Below, one piece after another: positions 13,901 through 27,722 of a stretch of DNA of 64,000 nucleotides; the first letter of the stretch is position 1; every line of letters begins with the position of its first letter. Location of the stretch: contig PTFA01000035.1 in the NCBI GenBank assembly GCA_003342895.1, forward strand, positions 124,001 to 188,000, written 5' to 3'. Under the pieces are notes generated by a model. That model saw nothing but the letters and a program-made list of their open reading frames with translations, did not search any database and was not told the DNA's origin. The DNA is from Casuarius casuarius. Lineage: Eukaryota > Chordata > Aves > Casuariiformes > Casuariidae. A program made the translations under genes and the position numbers.

Positions 13901-14965
13901 GATAATAAAACAATTAATCCTACTAATTAAAACTGCCTCTTGCCTATCCCTCAGGGAAGCCAGCTAATTCAGATCCTCTATCTTGCTTCATTCTGGAGTC
14001 TGTAGAAACTGTGACTCTAGAGTATGGGACTGTCTGGAGTGGCAATCTCATGCAACCGTGGCCACCTCCTGAGACATTGCTGCTGTTCACAGCCTTTATT
14101 CCCTACTGCAGGCACTTCAAGGCCTCCTGTTTATGGAGTGAGGGTAGCTCCCAGGATCCCAGATCATACTGAGGTTTGGTCTGATTTGCCTTAGTTGCCT
14201 CCATATACATCTGCAATTCTTTGCTGACCCAGACACTGCTTTTTAATAATGGAGCCATTCTTGTTTTCAATTGCCATTTGAACAAAATGTCAAAGATGGT
14301 GATACGCGCTTCACTGGCTCCATTATGTAATTTAACAGAACTAAGTAGAAGTCACGGTCTGAATCTACAGGCCCCTCCAGAAGGCACTGAGTTATTTTGA
14401 CATCTTAAATGTCCCTTCCTGTATCCTTTTTTACCTACTGTTCTAAAGTATTTCAGGAAGCATCAGCCTGGCACCTCTAAACAAAGGGTTATCAATGTTC
14501 ACTCGTTTAGCTAAATCAGATAGCTTTGTCCAACTCTGGGATTTCTAGATTTAGTCTCTTTCTGACTGCTCTGTTTCTGATCCTAACCATAAATTATTCC
14601 TTTTCCGGGGAGTTAATCCGTCAACATTACCAGATTTAGTAGTCGTGAACACTTCTACATTTTCACATCAATGCATTTTTGCCTTTTTCTCACTTTTTAA
14701 ACATTTCTGTCACGTTTCCTTTTTATCATAGAGAAGCAGCTTTCACCAGCACATTTGTACAGCTATTACTGCCAGAGTACATCAAGTGCTCCAAAACTAG
14801 TCACGTATAAGACTATTGCCAGACTATCTTGCTTTTTGCTGGAATACAATGCTTGCAGATATAAAACAAAACACTGTTTAAACATTGTCCTGATGATTTT
14901 CCAGACTATGAACTCCAAATGGACTCTTCTCACCCTCATTCTCCCTCTCAAGTGATATTCTTAGC
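7987..14965. other. Intergenic sequence, no gene recognised
   Basis: AT-rich, with a TA/CA microsatellite at 8588-8634. Slightly GC-richer patches at about 11560-11660 and 12400-12900 hold only short chance frames. An AT-rich motif-dense patch lies at about 13850-13925. Confidence 0.65.
8588..8634. repeat. TA/CA-type microsatellite
   Basis: Interrupted alternating TA, CA and ATA units. Likely length-variable. Confidence 0.8.
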
Positions 14966-15420
14966 TTGTTTTACTCCTTTACCAGGAACGGGCCAATAAT
15001 CACTCAGCCAGAGCCTGACAGAGGGGGTCTTTTTGTTTTAACCTGTCAGCTTGCCATCGCCAGGGCCTATGTGCACCAAAAAACGGTCCAGCTGGCTTAC
15101 GGCAGGACATCTTCATGGTGGAGCTCCCAGTCGTCTCAGACTGACCCACCAGCACCTGTCCCTTGCTATTGCAGGTCTGCATGCACTTTTGTACCAGCCA
15201 AAATGGAGCGTTAGCACTTCTTCTGGTGACTTTTGGATCACTTTAATTGGGCTAACCATCTGGGTCATTTCAGCTCTCTTTCCAAACCCATAATAATTAC
15301 AGCTTCTGAATCAATCATTGCCAACCAGCTGCACTGAACTGGAGTTCTCCGACTGGCTCATAATTAATTCTCTTTAAAATAATTGTCATTTCTGGGTAAA
15401 TAACAACCAGGATCAGATGG
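14966..15420. promoter_or_regulatory. Candidate conserved non-coding element
   Basis: Contains clustered homeodomain-like words (ATAATTACAG near 15291, ATAATTAATTC near 15360, AATAATTGTCATT near 15377), CAGCTG E-boxes near 15090 and 15328, and a CCAAT-like ATTGGGCTAA. This density is typical of vertebrate developmental enhancers. No alignment was possible. Confidence 0.25.
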
Positions 15421-16089
15421 ATAAAAAGAATTTTCTTTCCACCCCCAATTACCAGTATAAAAAAAAGAAATACTGGATGAATCCTTGGCACATTTGCTCA
15501 GAACAAATAAAGCTGGAGCGTATTATGCCATCTATAACAAATGCCATTTGTTTATACAGAGCAAAGCTTTCTGAAACCAGGACTGTGCCCTGCTCTGGAG
15601 TAAAAGCTGCCACTAACACAGCAATTAAAACTGGGCCATTTAACCTATGTTCAGCCAAGTAACATGGGGCTTCTTAGGGGGAGCCCAGAAGGAAAAGCGC
15701 TCTGGAGCAGGTGGAGGTTGCACGCAGGTTTCGATGTCCCTGGCTCACAGGGCTTCTTACCAGCATCTTATCATCTCAGGAATAATAATAATAATAATAA
15801 TAGCCTATTCTGACCGATAGTTGCTTGAAGTCATAATTTTCAACAGGCAATTAAGCAATGAAAAAGACTGTCTGATTTTGTTCGGAGACCCCCCCCTCAC
15901 ATGCCCCTCAAAACAAGAGTGGGGAGGGGAAAATGCTGCAACTTCTCCCTCCCTGCCCCGTTACTTCTGGGGTCTTTTGGCAAACAGCAGAACAGAAAAC
16001 AAATGTTGAAGGCAGGGTATTCGGCAGCAAAGCCTGGCATAAATCCACAGCCCTTCTTTCCTGAAGACACATTGCCACCTAGCAACGGC
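15421..16089. other. Intergenic sequence with an AAT repeat
   Basis: Nothing recognised apart from the trinucleotide repeat at 15781-15802. Confidence 0.6.
15781..15802. repeat. (AAT)7 microsatellite
   Basis: Perfect AAT trinucleotide repeat of just over seven units. Confidence 0.9.
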
Positions 16090-16330
16090 ACAAGGTAATC
16101 TGCAGCGCACAGACCGCCAGCAGCGGCTGGAAAATTTGCCATCACTTGCGGCTGCAGAAACGCCTGGTGCAGACGCAGGCCGGGGAGAGGCACAGCGAAG
16201 GCGAGGGCTGGCCCGGCCGCCCCTGCCCTCCTCCCGGGGCAGCGGGGCCCCTGTGGCCGCCCCACAGGTGCCGGGGGCAAAGGTGGCCCTCCAGCCCTTC
16301 GGCCGGCCGGGGACGGACTGTCCTCGATAA
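16090..16330. promoter_or_regulatory. Small CpG islet
   Basis: About 16 CpGs within 190 bp at 16145-16320, with GGCCGGCC and CCCGGGG words, in a region otherwise almost free of CpG. The long open frame on the minus strand (15897-16427) is a by-product of the GC-rich composition, with no recognisable protein. It could be a promoter or an unmethylated enhancer. Confidence 0.35.
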
Positions 16331-16375
16331 AGGAAAGAGGATCGATACAGAAGGACCATCCTCGATACAGAAGGA
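16325..16375. repeat. Short tandem repeat, 20-bp period
   Basis: CGATACAGAAGGA occurs at 16343-16355 and 16363-16375, exactly 20 bp apart, preceded by a degenerate copy at 16325-16338. It abuts the CpG islet. Confidence 0.75.
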
Positions 16376-16385
16376 TCGAGGGCTG

Positions 16386-19300
16386 GCTGTCAGGGAAGGA
16401 AAACAAATTGGCAAAAAGCGTGACCAATTTTAGTCTTTTTCCACAAACACGAATACGGGTGAAATGGTTGCATCAAAGTCCCTTTTTCACTGCAACCCAC
16501 TCAGCATGTCCCTTTACAAGGTAGTTTTGCCACAACTCACTCCTTTTCTGGGTAAATCTTATTGATTCAAAATTCTTCAGATTCTTTTTATTTTTTTTAA
16601 TTATTTCCCCTTTGTGCTACTCCTCATGTAATGTCCTCTTTCATCATTCCGCTCATCATTCTCTCTAAAGACCACCAGGTCACTCACTCCCTATAGCAAA
16701 ACGATTTCAGGGGATGACTTACCAGTGACATCTGTTGTGCACAGCAGGTAGGGAATTCTGCTGCTTGCTTTCCTTCTCTCTACATGGTTACATAGATATA
16801 GTTAGAATGGTACAAAGCCATAAATCTGTCACCAAAGCTGGCTAAAAGAATGGACAGGAACATAGTAGGTAGAAAACAGACATGTTGTAAATCATATGTC
16901 AAGATGAAATTACCATTTAACCTCTTTACCATGCTTTGTGTTCATCTTTGCATACAAGCACACAGACAAGAGAGACTTGCAAAAAAAAAGATGTCTTTAA
17001 GGTGGGAATAGGAACATTTATTTTCTTCATATGTTTCCAGGGCAAAAAGTTGTGACGTTTGCTACTCAAGTTTTTTTTTTTCTTGATTCAATTTTATCTT
17101 ATGTGTTGCAGCTTCTTCACATTCCACATTGTTAGTTGTTAGTGGGACACAGGGTATTGGGGGAGATCACTGCCAGATTTGAAACTGCTCAAGACAACTT
17201 GAGTTTCAAGTTATTATCCTGCTAAAAGTGCTACACGTTTTTAGCATATATTTGGGTGGACTTAGCTTGCAGCAAGTGATGATTTCCATTAGTAAGGGTG
17301 GCCTCTCTCGTTAGCACACCACAATATCAGATGAGAGAACGGTGTTACATGCTGAACCAAGTATTCGTGCATAAAGCACACTAGAGTTGTCTGCAAGTCT
17401 CCAGTGGGGACACCAAGCCAGTGAGCTCTCTCAAATAAAATAAAATAAGATGAAGAACCTCATGCAGTTATTCTGGTCAACAGCATCCCACATTAGCTAG
17501 GAGACTACATGTCCTACAGCTAAGAAAAGAGAATGCATTCACTGGGAGACTAACACATCCCACAGTCAAGTTGGGAGACCAAAATGAACAAATTCTTCTG
17601 TGAACCTTCTCATACCTGAAGTCAGAAGCACCTCTCGTTGATTTAGCATACAGTACTGTATGTTGATGTTACTATTGTTTACTCTATAAACTGCCTTGCA
17701 ATAATACACACTTTTACAGAGGCCTTACATGACTGAATGTTTTGATGAGTGATACAATGGCGCTTAGAATGACCAAGCTGGATCGCAAATATTTATTTCA
17801 GTGTCTCCTCAGAACTGCATTGAAAAAAAAAAAACTTTTATTTGAAATTGCACAGCAGCTTCATTGCCCTATCTCAAATACCTTTCTAGAAAGTGTGAGG
17901 CTCAGCCAGAAGTAAAATACCTTCAAGTTACAGGTGCTTTTTTGCCCCAAAACTATAGGTACAGTAGAGTCATATCTCCTAACCACAGAGGTAGTTATTC
18001 CATACCATGCACAAATATGTTACAGGTAATATTTTGAGTTTCTCTTTTTATAAAGCTATCTCATGCTCTAATACTACTTCACAATTCTTTGGATGCGTGG
18101 CCCACAAAGCCAGGTTTAAATGCATTAATATGGTAGAGATCATTGCAATTCCTTTAAGACATTCCAAAGATTGCACTGGTAGATAGATAAACAAATAACT
18201 GTGAGGTTAAACACATTTACCATATGAAAAGTCAACAGTGCTGATCAGCAAACCTCACTGGTACAAAGAGTATATCGTAGCTATCTCATTATTGAGGTTA
18301 CATTAATTCTTGCTAAAGGTGACCCTTCTTTCAGCAGTCCTTACACAGCAGTTTTCAAATTATCCAAGAGACCCGAGTACTTTTACACATCACCTAGATG
18401 TCTAAATGCACAGCGGGCTTGGCTGTCACAACACGGACAGCTACCCCACACCTTGACTGCAGCATGCTTTAGCTCACTTAACTGAATTGGCTTTAATCTG
18501 TCCCTGTCACGCTGCCCCTGACATAGGCGATGCCCTGTCCGGCAAAATGCCTGATTCTGACCCACTTATCTCACTCGCATCTCAAGTTCACTAAGTGTTG
18601 CTTATTTGTCCAAAGTACGTAGCTATCTGAGATGCCAAGGTCATATGACCTTGAAAGTTATATTTCTTGACAACACTGACTTTTCTTAGCCTGCAGAGTT
18701 AGACACACAGCATATCTGCCCTGCACAAACCAGAGCAGCGCACACATCCCTGAACCGGCTCCAGCATCAGAAGCAGTACAGCAGTGTCCTCACAGTGCTG
18801 ATCCCAGACCAAAGAGCTTTGTAGTGAGGACTAGGGCTAAGCAACCCAGGACAGCCACCACAACATAGATATGATGCTTCCAGAAATCACACAGGTGCCT
18901 TTGCAGAGCCAGGTAGGTACCAGTTTGCTCAGAGCTAGTTTAGGTCTTTCCAAACCCAGCCTGGCTGCAGCCAATGTCTGGAGGTGGAGACATACCCGCC
19001 GCAGTAACTGCTCTTTCTCAGACAAAATGGAAAGACTGGCAATCTTTTACTCTTACTCCTTCCTGAGGGGTCAGGAAAGGCACTGCCAGTTTCTCCACAG
19101 TAGCTAGCTAACTCGGGGATGCAAGCTCACGATTACGGGAGGTTCCCTCTCTACAGCTGTCCTGGCAATTGCACAGTGCTTCATTGCACTGTATAGACTA
19201 CCCACACCATCGCTTTCATGAAACAAGGCTATCTTCTGACCACCCTCCCTTTTAATAGCTCCAACTACTTATAACTACAGAGTCAAGTGCTTTCTAACTC

Positions 19301-22300
19301 TTCCTCCTGGTGCCCACCAGATTCTAGAGAGTTTCAATGACAGCAAAATTTTTGACTGCCCTTATTCCCACGTTGAGGTTTCCCTAGTCTGTTCTCTTCA
19401 CATTTCGGTGTCACTCAGCGATCGGTTAGTGGAGATCAGCTTCCTTTGGCGATATTATAGAAGCAATCTTCTGTGTAAGGGAGGAAGATACTGGAAAGAA
19501 ACAGAAAAATGTGTAGATTGTGAAATTATTAAACTAATTAGTAGATAATTAACTGTAGCATTGTCAGCACAGAATAGAGTTCATACCATCTAACCTAAAC
19601 ATCTAATTTAGCTCATCTAAAATCTTTCTGTGGTCAAGAGAAACAAAGAAGGTCATTCCTGGTGCAATTCAGAGTATTTAAGTGAGACATTTGCTTTAAA
19701 GTAGCCTTTCTCTCAGCAGCAAAGGCAGAGAGAACAGCATGACTAGCTAGATCATTTAGGTGTCTACAGCTGAGTAGCAGTGAGACATCCTTCACTTCAG
19801 CTATAAGGATACATACCAAAGGAAGTGGAGTGTGGAATTTAATGCTGGAGCACAGGATGTTTGAGGCGATGCTACTCGATCCTTAAAAGTCCCTATCCAT
19901 ATTGTATTTTCATATTATGTGGGAGAACCTGAGCGCATGTGTGTGCTCTCTATTGACTTTGCAAGCAATAAAAAATTGAGAACGATTCCAAGTAGGTCCA
20001 GAGATCAGACAATAGCAGCAGCTTTTAGGTAGAGTGTTCAATTGTTGACTTGCCTACTCAAATATCAACAGAGTACTGCTATTCCCTGTCATCCCTGTAA
20101 GGTCTGAGAGCTAGATTTCACAGCGAATACAGAGATCCAAAAGCTGCTCTCATTGTCACTGTTATAAGCCCAGAATTTGACAGCAGCCAGTGCTGTAAGG
20201 TCTCCTCCTCATTTTTCTAGAACCGTGGCATGTTGGTCCTTTATTTTAGGCGTCTGTGGAAATAAGTATTATATACTTTATCAAAACACTGCAGAAAACC
20301 AAATTTTATCATACTTCAGGGGCACATGTCCTTAACATTGTCACTTTATGTGAGTAACATCTATTAGCCAACTGGAAATGAAAAAGAATAGCCAACTTTC
20401 TTTTAATAGCTGTCTTGTAGCAAATGATGTACACTGCAGGGCCACTAGGTCTCCTGTGGTATTACTGCTACTTTTGAAACAAGGTTAAACTGTAATAAAA
20501 CAAGAGCAACACATGTCATAGATATTCATTTTTAATATGATAACTAAATCCACAGCAGACACATGCTTTCTGACATAGCTACAATTTCTTATTACACTAA
20601 TGACTTTCTCACTAGTAATACAGAAGAAAGATACTATTACTACATAATAATTGTGCCACAGAACATCATTCATGTGCAAATCAATTTGCTTGAATCCAAT
20701 AAAAATACATTTAGGATTGGAACATCACTAATTTAATGCTGAATGTATATATACGATCTTTCAAAAAATCAATGTCTAATTTGCTTGTGGAAACGAGAGC
20801 CTACTGACTAACTACAGGTACTTGATTGCTGAAAATATACTGTTATAGCTCAGGAGGAGAGGTGTGCTTCGTTTTTTTCTTGAAAACACTGTTTCAGTTA
20901 ATTATAAACACCTTGTAGCAGACATGCAAGGAAAAAATTCTCTCCAATTTAATGGCATATGCTACTTTGTACTACAGACACTGCTATCATATGGGACAAG
21001 GGTGCACTGCTGAATTAGAAAAGAGTATTTGAAAAGGATTCCCTCTCCCACTCGCTACACCAACCTGCCCCCCACTACGATTTCAAGTTTCGGGCTTGCT
21101 GACCTGGAACTAGCTTCTGGTGAGTTCATGTCTTACCAAGCAATGCAGTAGTTCTCTATCAGCCGTGACAACATTTGGTGGATGTACACCATACCTGTGG
21201 AGACTATGGCAGCATGACATTGTAGACCAACAGGAGATTCTGTGGAAAATAGGAGCAGATCTGTAAAGAAAAACATTTGATGCTGAGGAACTGACATCCA
21301 CACTAGACATGGGGTTAGGGTTTGTTTATTTACTTCGGACAAGCTCTCATCTTCCCTCATGAACTCAATGCCCATCTGTAGTGGAGAACATTAGGTGGCT
21401 CCTGGAGCATTACTTCCAGTGTAGTTTCATCCAAGGGAAGCTGGTTCACTGACTCTGAGACTGCTCCAGGATGCAACCAAAGTATAGGAGGTGGAGATAA
21501 TCAACAGATTAATTTCAAAAGCACACCCTTGATAGGCACTAAAACACTAATATCAACTTAGCCCTTGAACACTGAAGTCTGTCAGACTCAAATGCATTTA
21601 TGCTTCTGCCCAATGACTTTTGCTTAAATCCCAGCCTTACCAGTAGAATCCCTTTCAGGCAGGCATTGTCTTTTTCTGTGTGTACTTTTGCAAGAAGACA
21701 AGCTACAAAGGAGTCCGTTCTTAATTGGATCTTTTGGATGCTGTCACACAATAAATATGAGACATAATAATAATTTGACAGTTTCGTGCCAGAGATCTTT
21801 TTTTCAAAAGGGAAGCATAAGTTAAATCATCTGCAGTCAATGCTGACTCATGACAGCATAAGAATACTTATGCCATTTTTCACTGTAAATATATTTTCCA
21901 ATGGAATGTTATACTTGCATGATTCAGGAAAATATATGATTGTATTAACAGCTTGCATATGCTGTCAACTCATTCTCTGTCTAAAGAAACCACAGACCCC
22001 TGCAGTCAATCGCTCCTTCCATCCCAGCCATGCCTGAGCTGTTCAGATCAGTCAGTCAGTTATCAGAGGCTTCGAGGTGACCTTGGATGCATTTGAACCA
22101 TAGCACAGTGGGGCCTGCAGAAGCAGTGAAACTGGTAGTGTTGCAATATCAGAGCAACGAGTGTAACAATGCTCACTGGATGGAGGGGAAGGCAATGTTA
22201 TTTTGAAAAAAAATATTTGTATATCAATTTCCCCCATTCACACTGATTTTCTCATATCCACACACTCACGAGCACTGAGACGTGTGATCTGACCAGTGCT

Positions 22301-24505
22301 GCTTGTAGTGACACAGAGGACAGTGGACACCAGCTAGAGCCTCCTCATATCGCCTAGATTTTGGATTGGTGACAGTGTGCCGTCTTGGATATGAACTTTT
22401 GGAGCTGACAGACTGTGACCTTTCATCTCTCCATCCTGTCTCCCGCTTCTGTGAGTCAGTAAGAGACCTGGCTGACTTACCCACTGCCTTTTTTCTCCCT
22501 GTCTGGGTGCCTTATGGCTCCAGTCTTGCCATCATCTCTTAGCAGCTTCAGACAACCCTTTTTATTAACCTGTGTAATCAGTGTGTAGTTTTTCCTTTTT
22601 TGAGACAACCTCTTTTTTTCTCCCCAGTCCAGTCGTCCAGAGAAACTGTGTGCATACGTGCTGTGACCTTGATGAGCTGCGGACTGAGGGCCACCAGCTC
22701 CTGCCATTCTTTTCTCCCTCTTTCTCCTGGTACTCCCCGCACTCATGTGTTCCCTTTCAGACTTTACTCCTATCAGTCTTCACATTTCTTTTCACAAATC
22801 TCTAAGGTGTTAAAAACACCATACACAAAAGGCCTTTATATTTGAGATGTTTTGATTGTTTTCTTTATTTTTAAGAAGAATAAAATGACCTTTGAAACTT
22901 GCAATCACTTTTTTCCATTTTTGACTAAGCCTAAAATGTATTGCTAATATGAGATGTTTTAGCAGTCGCTGAAGCTATTTTTGAACAGAAAATTAGAATT
23001 CATTATTCTAAATTAAAAATTCTAAAGGGAAACTAACAGCTATGACAAAAAAAACAATCAGGAAAGGTTTCTTGGATGGTAGGATGAATTTCAGTAAAGT
23101 CTAGAAGGAAGGAAGAGACTGAGGTTACAGAACAACCAGGATCTGAGGTGCTTACCTGGGATGGAAAATACTTAGGACTTAGTTCAGTTGTCCCTACCTT
23201 GTGTCCAAGGATAGCTCCCACACACACATGCAGTGCTGTGTTAGATACCTTTGAGAGACCTGTGCCATTTTGGAATAGTGTTTGGAGGCCAGATGGGATA
23301 ACCAGTGATGCCCCAGATAAATGCCTATCTGTGGAAAATTGATCTGAACTCCAAGAGTGGGATCTCCAGATTAAGACACCAAAATGTAGATACCTGAAAG
23401 TGAGTTAGTTGTCTAAGCTCCCATCATAGTCAACAGGGATTTGAATCAGTTGTCCAAATGTAGAACAGACCTCAGCTGCTAGAAGTTTTAGCATTGAACA
23501 ACCTAATTTCACTGGCAGACTATTTGGAGTTTGGATATATCATTGTTTTTCTGTAAAACAGCATAATACACGGAGACTACCTTTATGTAGGATGTGAATC
23601 TGCAATATTATTGTCTTATTAGATAACATAGATCACAAATAATCCATAATTATACGAGATTATTTTAAAACTAAATGCAAAAGGAGCTAGAGCAGAGAAG
23701 GCAGTAGCTTCTGTACTGTATGCTCCATCTAAAGGATTTTATAGGTTTAAGCCTTTTAAGAATTGACTTATATCAATATTATTTGTGCATTTGAACAGAA
23801 AGAGATGAAGTTTATATTGTGTAAGCAACATTCAGTGTAAACAGTGTATTCTTTGAATACGTATCCTTAAAATATACTGGGATCGCGGTACCTTTTGTAT
23901 TTGAATTTCTTCTGTGTACCAGGTTGTTCATGCAAACAGCTCATCTGCAGTTACTGCAAGTCACCACGCTGGGGAGACCGTTAACCACTAGCAAGCTAGA
24001 AGGAGGGAGAAGCTGCTGTTATGAGCAAGATCAGCTGGCAAAAAGAAAATTACTAAAGCCTTAGAGAAACTGAAGCAAAAATAAACCAGCTCTCTAAATC
24101 ATCATCACATTCTTGTAACATGTCATTATGCTTCAAATCCCGAAAGCAGCAAGCTCCCCATCACGCCTTGGGAAAGCCAAAAACAATAGAAAACAATGGG
24201 CCAAAACTGTTACCAAATAAAATTATTTTCAGACTTGAATCTTAGCTCTGTGTTTATAATACAAACTCACTAAGCTTCATTAACCAGGAAAATTTGTTAA
24301 CACTAAATTAACTGGGCTTAAAAGTTACCTTATGTGTTGTGGCTCATTTGTGTTGCAGAAATACGCAGAAGAAAGCTTCATTTTGCCTAAAAGGATATAT
24401 ACACACATGAAGATGATAGCACCAAGCAGTTTAGGGCTGAATGGAATTATTTGCAATCTTAGAAAAGATGTATTAGTTAAGATGAAACTTTTATGAAACT
24501 CACAT
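16386..24505. other. Intergenic sequence, no gene recognised
   Basis: AT-rich with short A and T runs (for example near 17070 and 17822). Two SOX-like words, AACAATAG and AACAATGG, lie 10 bp apart at 24182-24199. No supported coding frame or named repeat. Confidence 0.65.
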
Positions 24506-24593
24506 CTATATACATATGTATATACATACACACGGGTATATATGTGTATGTGTGTGTACACACACACATATATATATATGTATGTATGTATAT
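24506..24593. repeat. Compound TA/TG/CA microsatellite
   Basis: Long mixed TA, TATG, TG and CA repeats, including TGTGTGTGTACACACACACA, which is self-complementary. It is the longest microsatellite in the window, and a small CATACATACACACA cluster follows at about 24657. Confidence 0.9.
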
Positions 24594-27500
24594 AAAAGCA
24601 GTTTCTACTTCATCTCTTGAAAACTCAAGGCCCTGAGAAGGAGAATAAATGCCAAACATACATACACACATGTAAAAAATGTTAAATTCTTCCTCACCTT
24701 TCCTAGTCCAGGCAACCACTCTGCTAATGCTAGAGAAGTAGCCAACTCTCACCTTAACATTTATGCAAGGTACTAGAACCAGTTGTCATCTGCCTTTCTC
24801 CAGCTTAATTGCAACAACGTCCTCCAGCTCCGTCTCCCTGGGCCACACAGAGCAAAACGGGGATCCTCCACCTGGCACTTGAAGGCAAACAGATGGCTCC
24901 TGCCTCTGCAGCTTTCCGCCCAGGGTCAGACTGGTGCAGAGGACTATTGCATTTCCCTTCAGCTTCCTTGCAGAGATGCCTTTAATACCTTCTACAATGC
25001 GCTTGCCACTGATCTCATCATGTATGGATTTGCCTTTGCAGTTATCCATAAACCTCTTGCTCCACCAGGTATCTACAGAACATGTGCTGCTAACGCTGCC
25101 CAAGTGACTCACCAGGGAGTAAAGCAGGTCATATCCTGAGGTACGGTATTGAGCATTGTAGGTCCTAGACAGACCCTCTATGTAAGTTATTCAATAAGGA
25201 TAAGTAGTACTCATTTATAGTGTCATATTTGGTTAACATGACCAGTTTGGGGCAAACGTAAGAGTTTCACCTGAGCTAACAGGAGGCTGTAATTACAGTA
25301 AGTTTAGAAAGTCTGATACAGAGCAGTGAACAAATTTGAATGCCAATTTTGTCTTCTGCATGTCCCTGAATATTCACTAAAGATAGTGTGCATGTTCTTC
25401 ACAGATCCACATTTTTTTTTAGACTACATCTTCTTTCCTTGCATTTCCTCAAAATACTGACTAAAACCTGGTTTTTCTTAGAAGCTAAGAGCTAAAGTGA
25501 AGTCAACCATTATAAAGCTAGATACCTGAAACCAAGAGCTGAACTGTTTTGTGTAAGGGGTTCAGAGTTCAAAGCAATCTCTAAACTTTCCAATTACTAC
25601 ACTTTAGTATCTGTAAAGCAAGAGGGAAACATGACTAAAATAAAACACATTTCCTCAGATAACAATGAAACCGATCATTTTAACAAGCATGGATTGCATA
25701 ATCTAAACAAAAACTTATTTAGGTAGACTTTGTGTGACAGAAGCCCAGGAATCAATGGGCTTTGAATTTGTTTGGTTTGGGGGCAGGGGGGAAGCAAGTT
25801 TACATTTGGTTGTCACAGGTGAGAGAAGTAAGAGAAGGAAAAAGCTAAAATTAGGGTCCCATCCCATCCCCCCGCCAATCACACCATCTGTGTCGGTACT
25901 GAAACTTATTTTAACGAAGTTGGGAGTCACTTCTGGTACCCACATGCTAACCCTATTCCAATTCCGACACCAGCGGCATCAGGAGTTCGTCTCTGCTGAA
26001 ACGAAGCCGAACCACTTGCCTTGGTGTCAACAGCGTAGCTCAAGTTGCTGCTTAGAACAAGCACCAGAGCTGGGATCATGAATTCACTGAGGCTTTCTTC
26101 GCTAAATACATACAAGAGTACAAATATATTGTCGCGTGTACACCCAGAGAGCCCGACTAACGTAACAGCTAAAACATAAGCCAAGTAGGTAGACTAATGT
26201 TACTACACATCACCTGAATCTGCATTTTATGTCTAGAAGGAGATCCTAATCAACATCCTGTTTAACCTCCTGCAACACTAATTGCCCTTTCCCTCTCCCA
26301 CTCCTCTCTGGAGGTCTGCTTGCAGTGTCGCATCCCTTACGGAAAGGGCTGCTGTAATGAATTGTGTAGGCAACCACCATGGTGCTGCGGCGTGAACATC
26401 GTCTAAAGCAGCGTTTTACAGAGCTCAGAAGTGAGCTTCCCCTCTAAACAGCAGGTTCCCTGGTACAGACAGGAAACCTACCTTCCCCTGCAGACCTGGG
26501 CTTGAGGACAGAGCAGAAAACGTGCACGAGGTGGCAGAACCAGGGAAGCCCTGCACATTTCCATGCAAGTTCAGGGAACCAGCCAGCACCACACAAAGAC
26601 AGCGGAAGTTGGGATGAGAAGGGGCTCTAGGGCGAGCAAAGGCTTTGGTACCACCGTTGCCAGAATGGGGTGGTTCTGCTCTCCTCCTTTCCCCTTCCCC
26701 TACCTGGCCACACGTTGTCTTCTCTTCTCCTGTGCCTGTGAAGCTGCACGTTGACTGGAGGGAGGGTACGCAGGAAGAGAAAGGACCGGAGAAAGATGAT
26801 TCTGCTAATGAAGCAGGACCTTGTTCCATTTAAAATGTCTAATAATTCTGTGCAGAAAAAATGCATTGCTTTGAAGCACTATTTTGGGTGTATGAAATTT
26901 GTCATCTGAGGAAAAAAGTCATTTCTTCTTAAAATAGAACAGTAGTTTATTTCAAATTATTTAAATACTTTCATGTCTGAGGGTTGAAAATTTATTACTA
27001 CACTATCCAGCGTTAACATGATGACTACATCAAGGACAAAGCTTCAAGGTGGAAGAGAAGTAGTTTTCTCAGGCTTACAAATGACCCTGCCGATTTGCTT
27101 TACTTTAAAATAGAACTACATCATTTTTCTAAACCTGTACATGACAGATTTGCAGCTGCACACATCCCAACCTTCCTGCATACATCAAAAGCTGTGCACA
27201 TGAAGAGACATACAACATGTACTGAAAACACTGGAAAATTTGATTGACAGTATGTTATTCCACAAATCTATTCCTTGGATATATATGAGAATTAGTCCAC
27301 AACTCAAAGAAAATAACACATGAAGTTAAAATTCCTGAATAACTACTAGTGGTTCTAATGAGGAGGAAAATCTAGATGAACCTCCTTTTCTTAGTGCATT
27401 TTTTATTCTTTTATTTCAATGGCTAAACTATCGCACTAAAATAGATTATGTTCTTCTGCTCATAAAGTAGGTTATATACCAGTAGTCAACTCATACATGA

Positions 27501-27611
27501 AGTTTCCTGCTATACAGTGAAATCTGTTGAGATAATAAGTACCAGCTGGATCTATCCCCAACAGCAATAATAACAGCATGTAGAGCATGATTATAATGTA
27601 ACAGATTGCAA
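24594..27611. other. Intergenic sequence, no gene recognised
   Basis: Open frames here are at most about 130 codons and lack recognisable motifs. The 26280-26850 part is a little more GC-rich than its surroundings. Confidence 0.65.
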
Positions 27612-27722
27612 AACAGAAGAGACAGGTTTGCTTGTAATAAGGCCCTTATGTTAATACAGTGACAGAAAAGATGGGTTTGCTTGTACACAATGCTTGTAGC
27701 AAGGCCCTTCTGTTAATACAGT
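27612..27722. repeat. Imperfect tandem duplication, about 50-60 bp units
   Basis: Copy one (27612-27660) and copy two (27661-27722) share GGTTTGCTTGTA, AAGGCCCTT and GTTAATACAGT in the same order. The second copy has an extra 15 bp with a repeated GCTTGTA word. Confidence 0.8.

Noticed and set aside
15897..16427. Longest minus-strand open frame in the left part (176 codons)
   Set aside because: It coincides with the CpG islet, where GC richness removes stop codons. The overlapping frames on both strands are also open, and no recognisable domain or splice structure is present.
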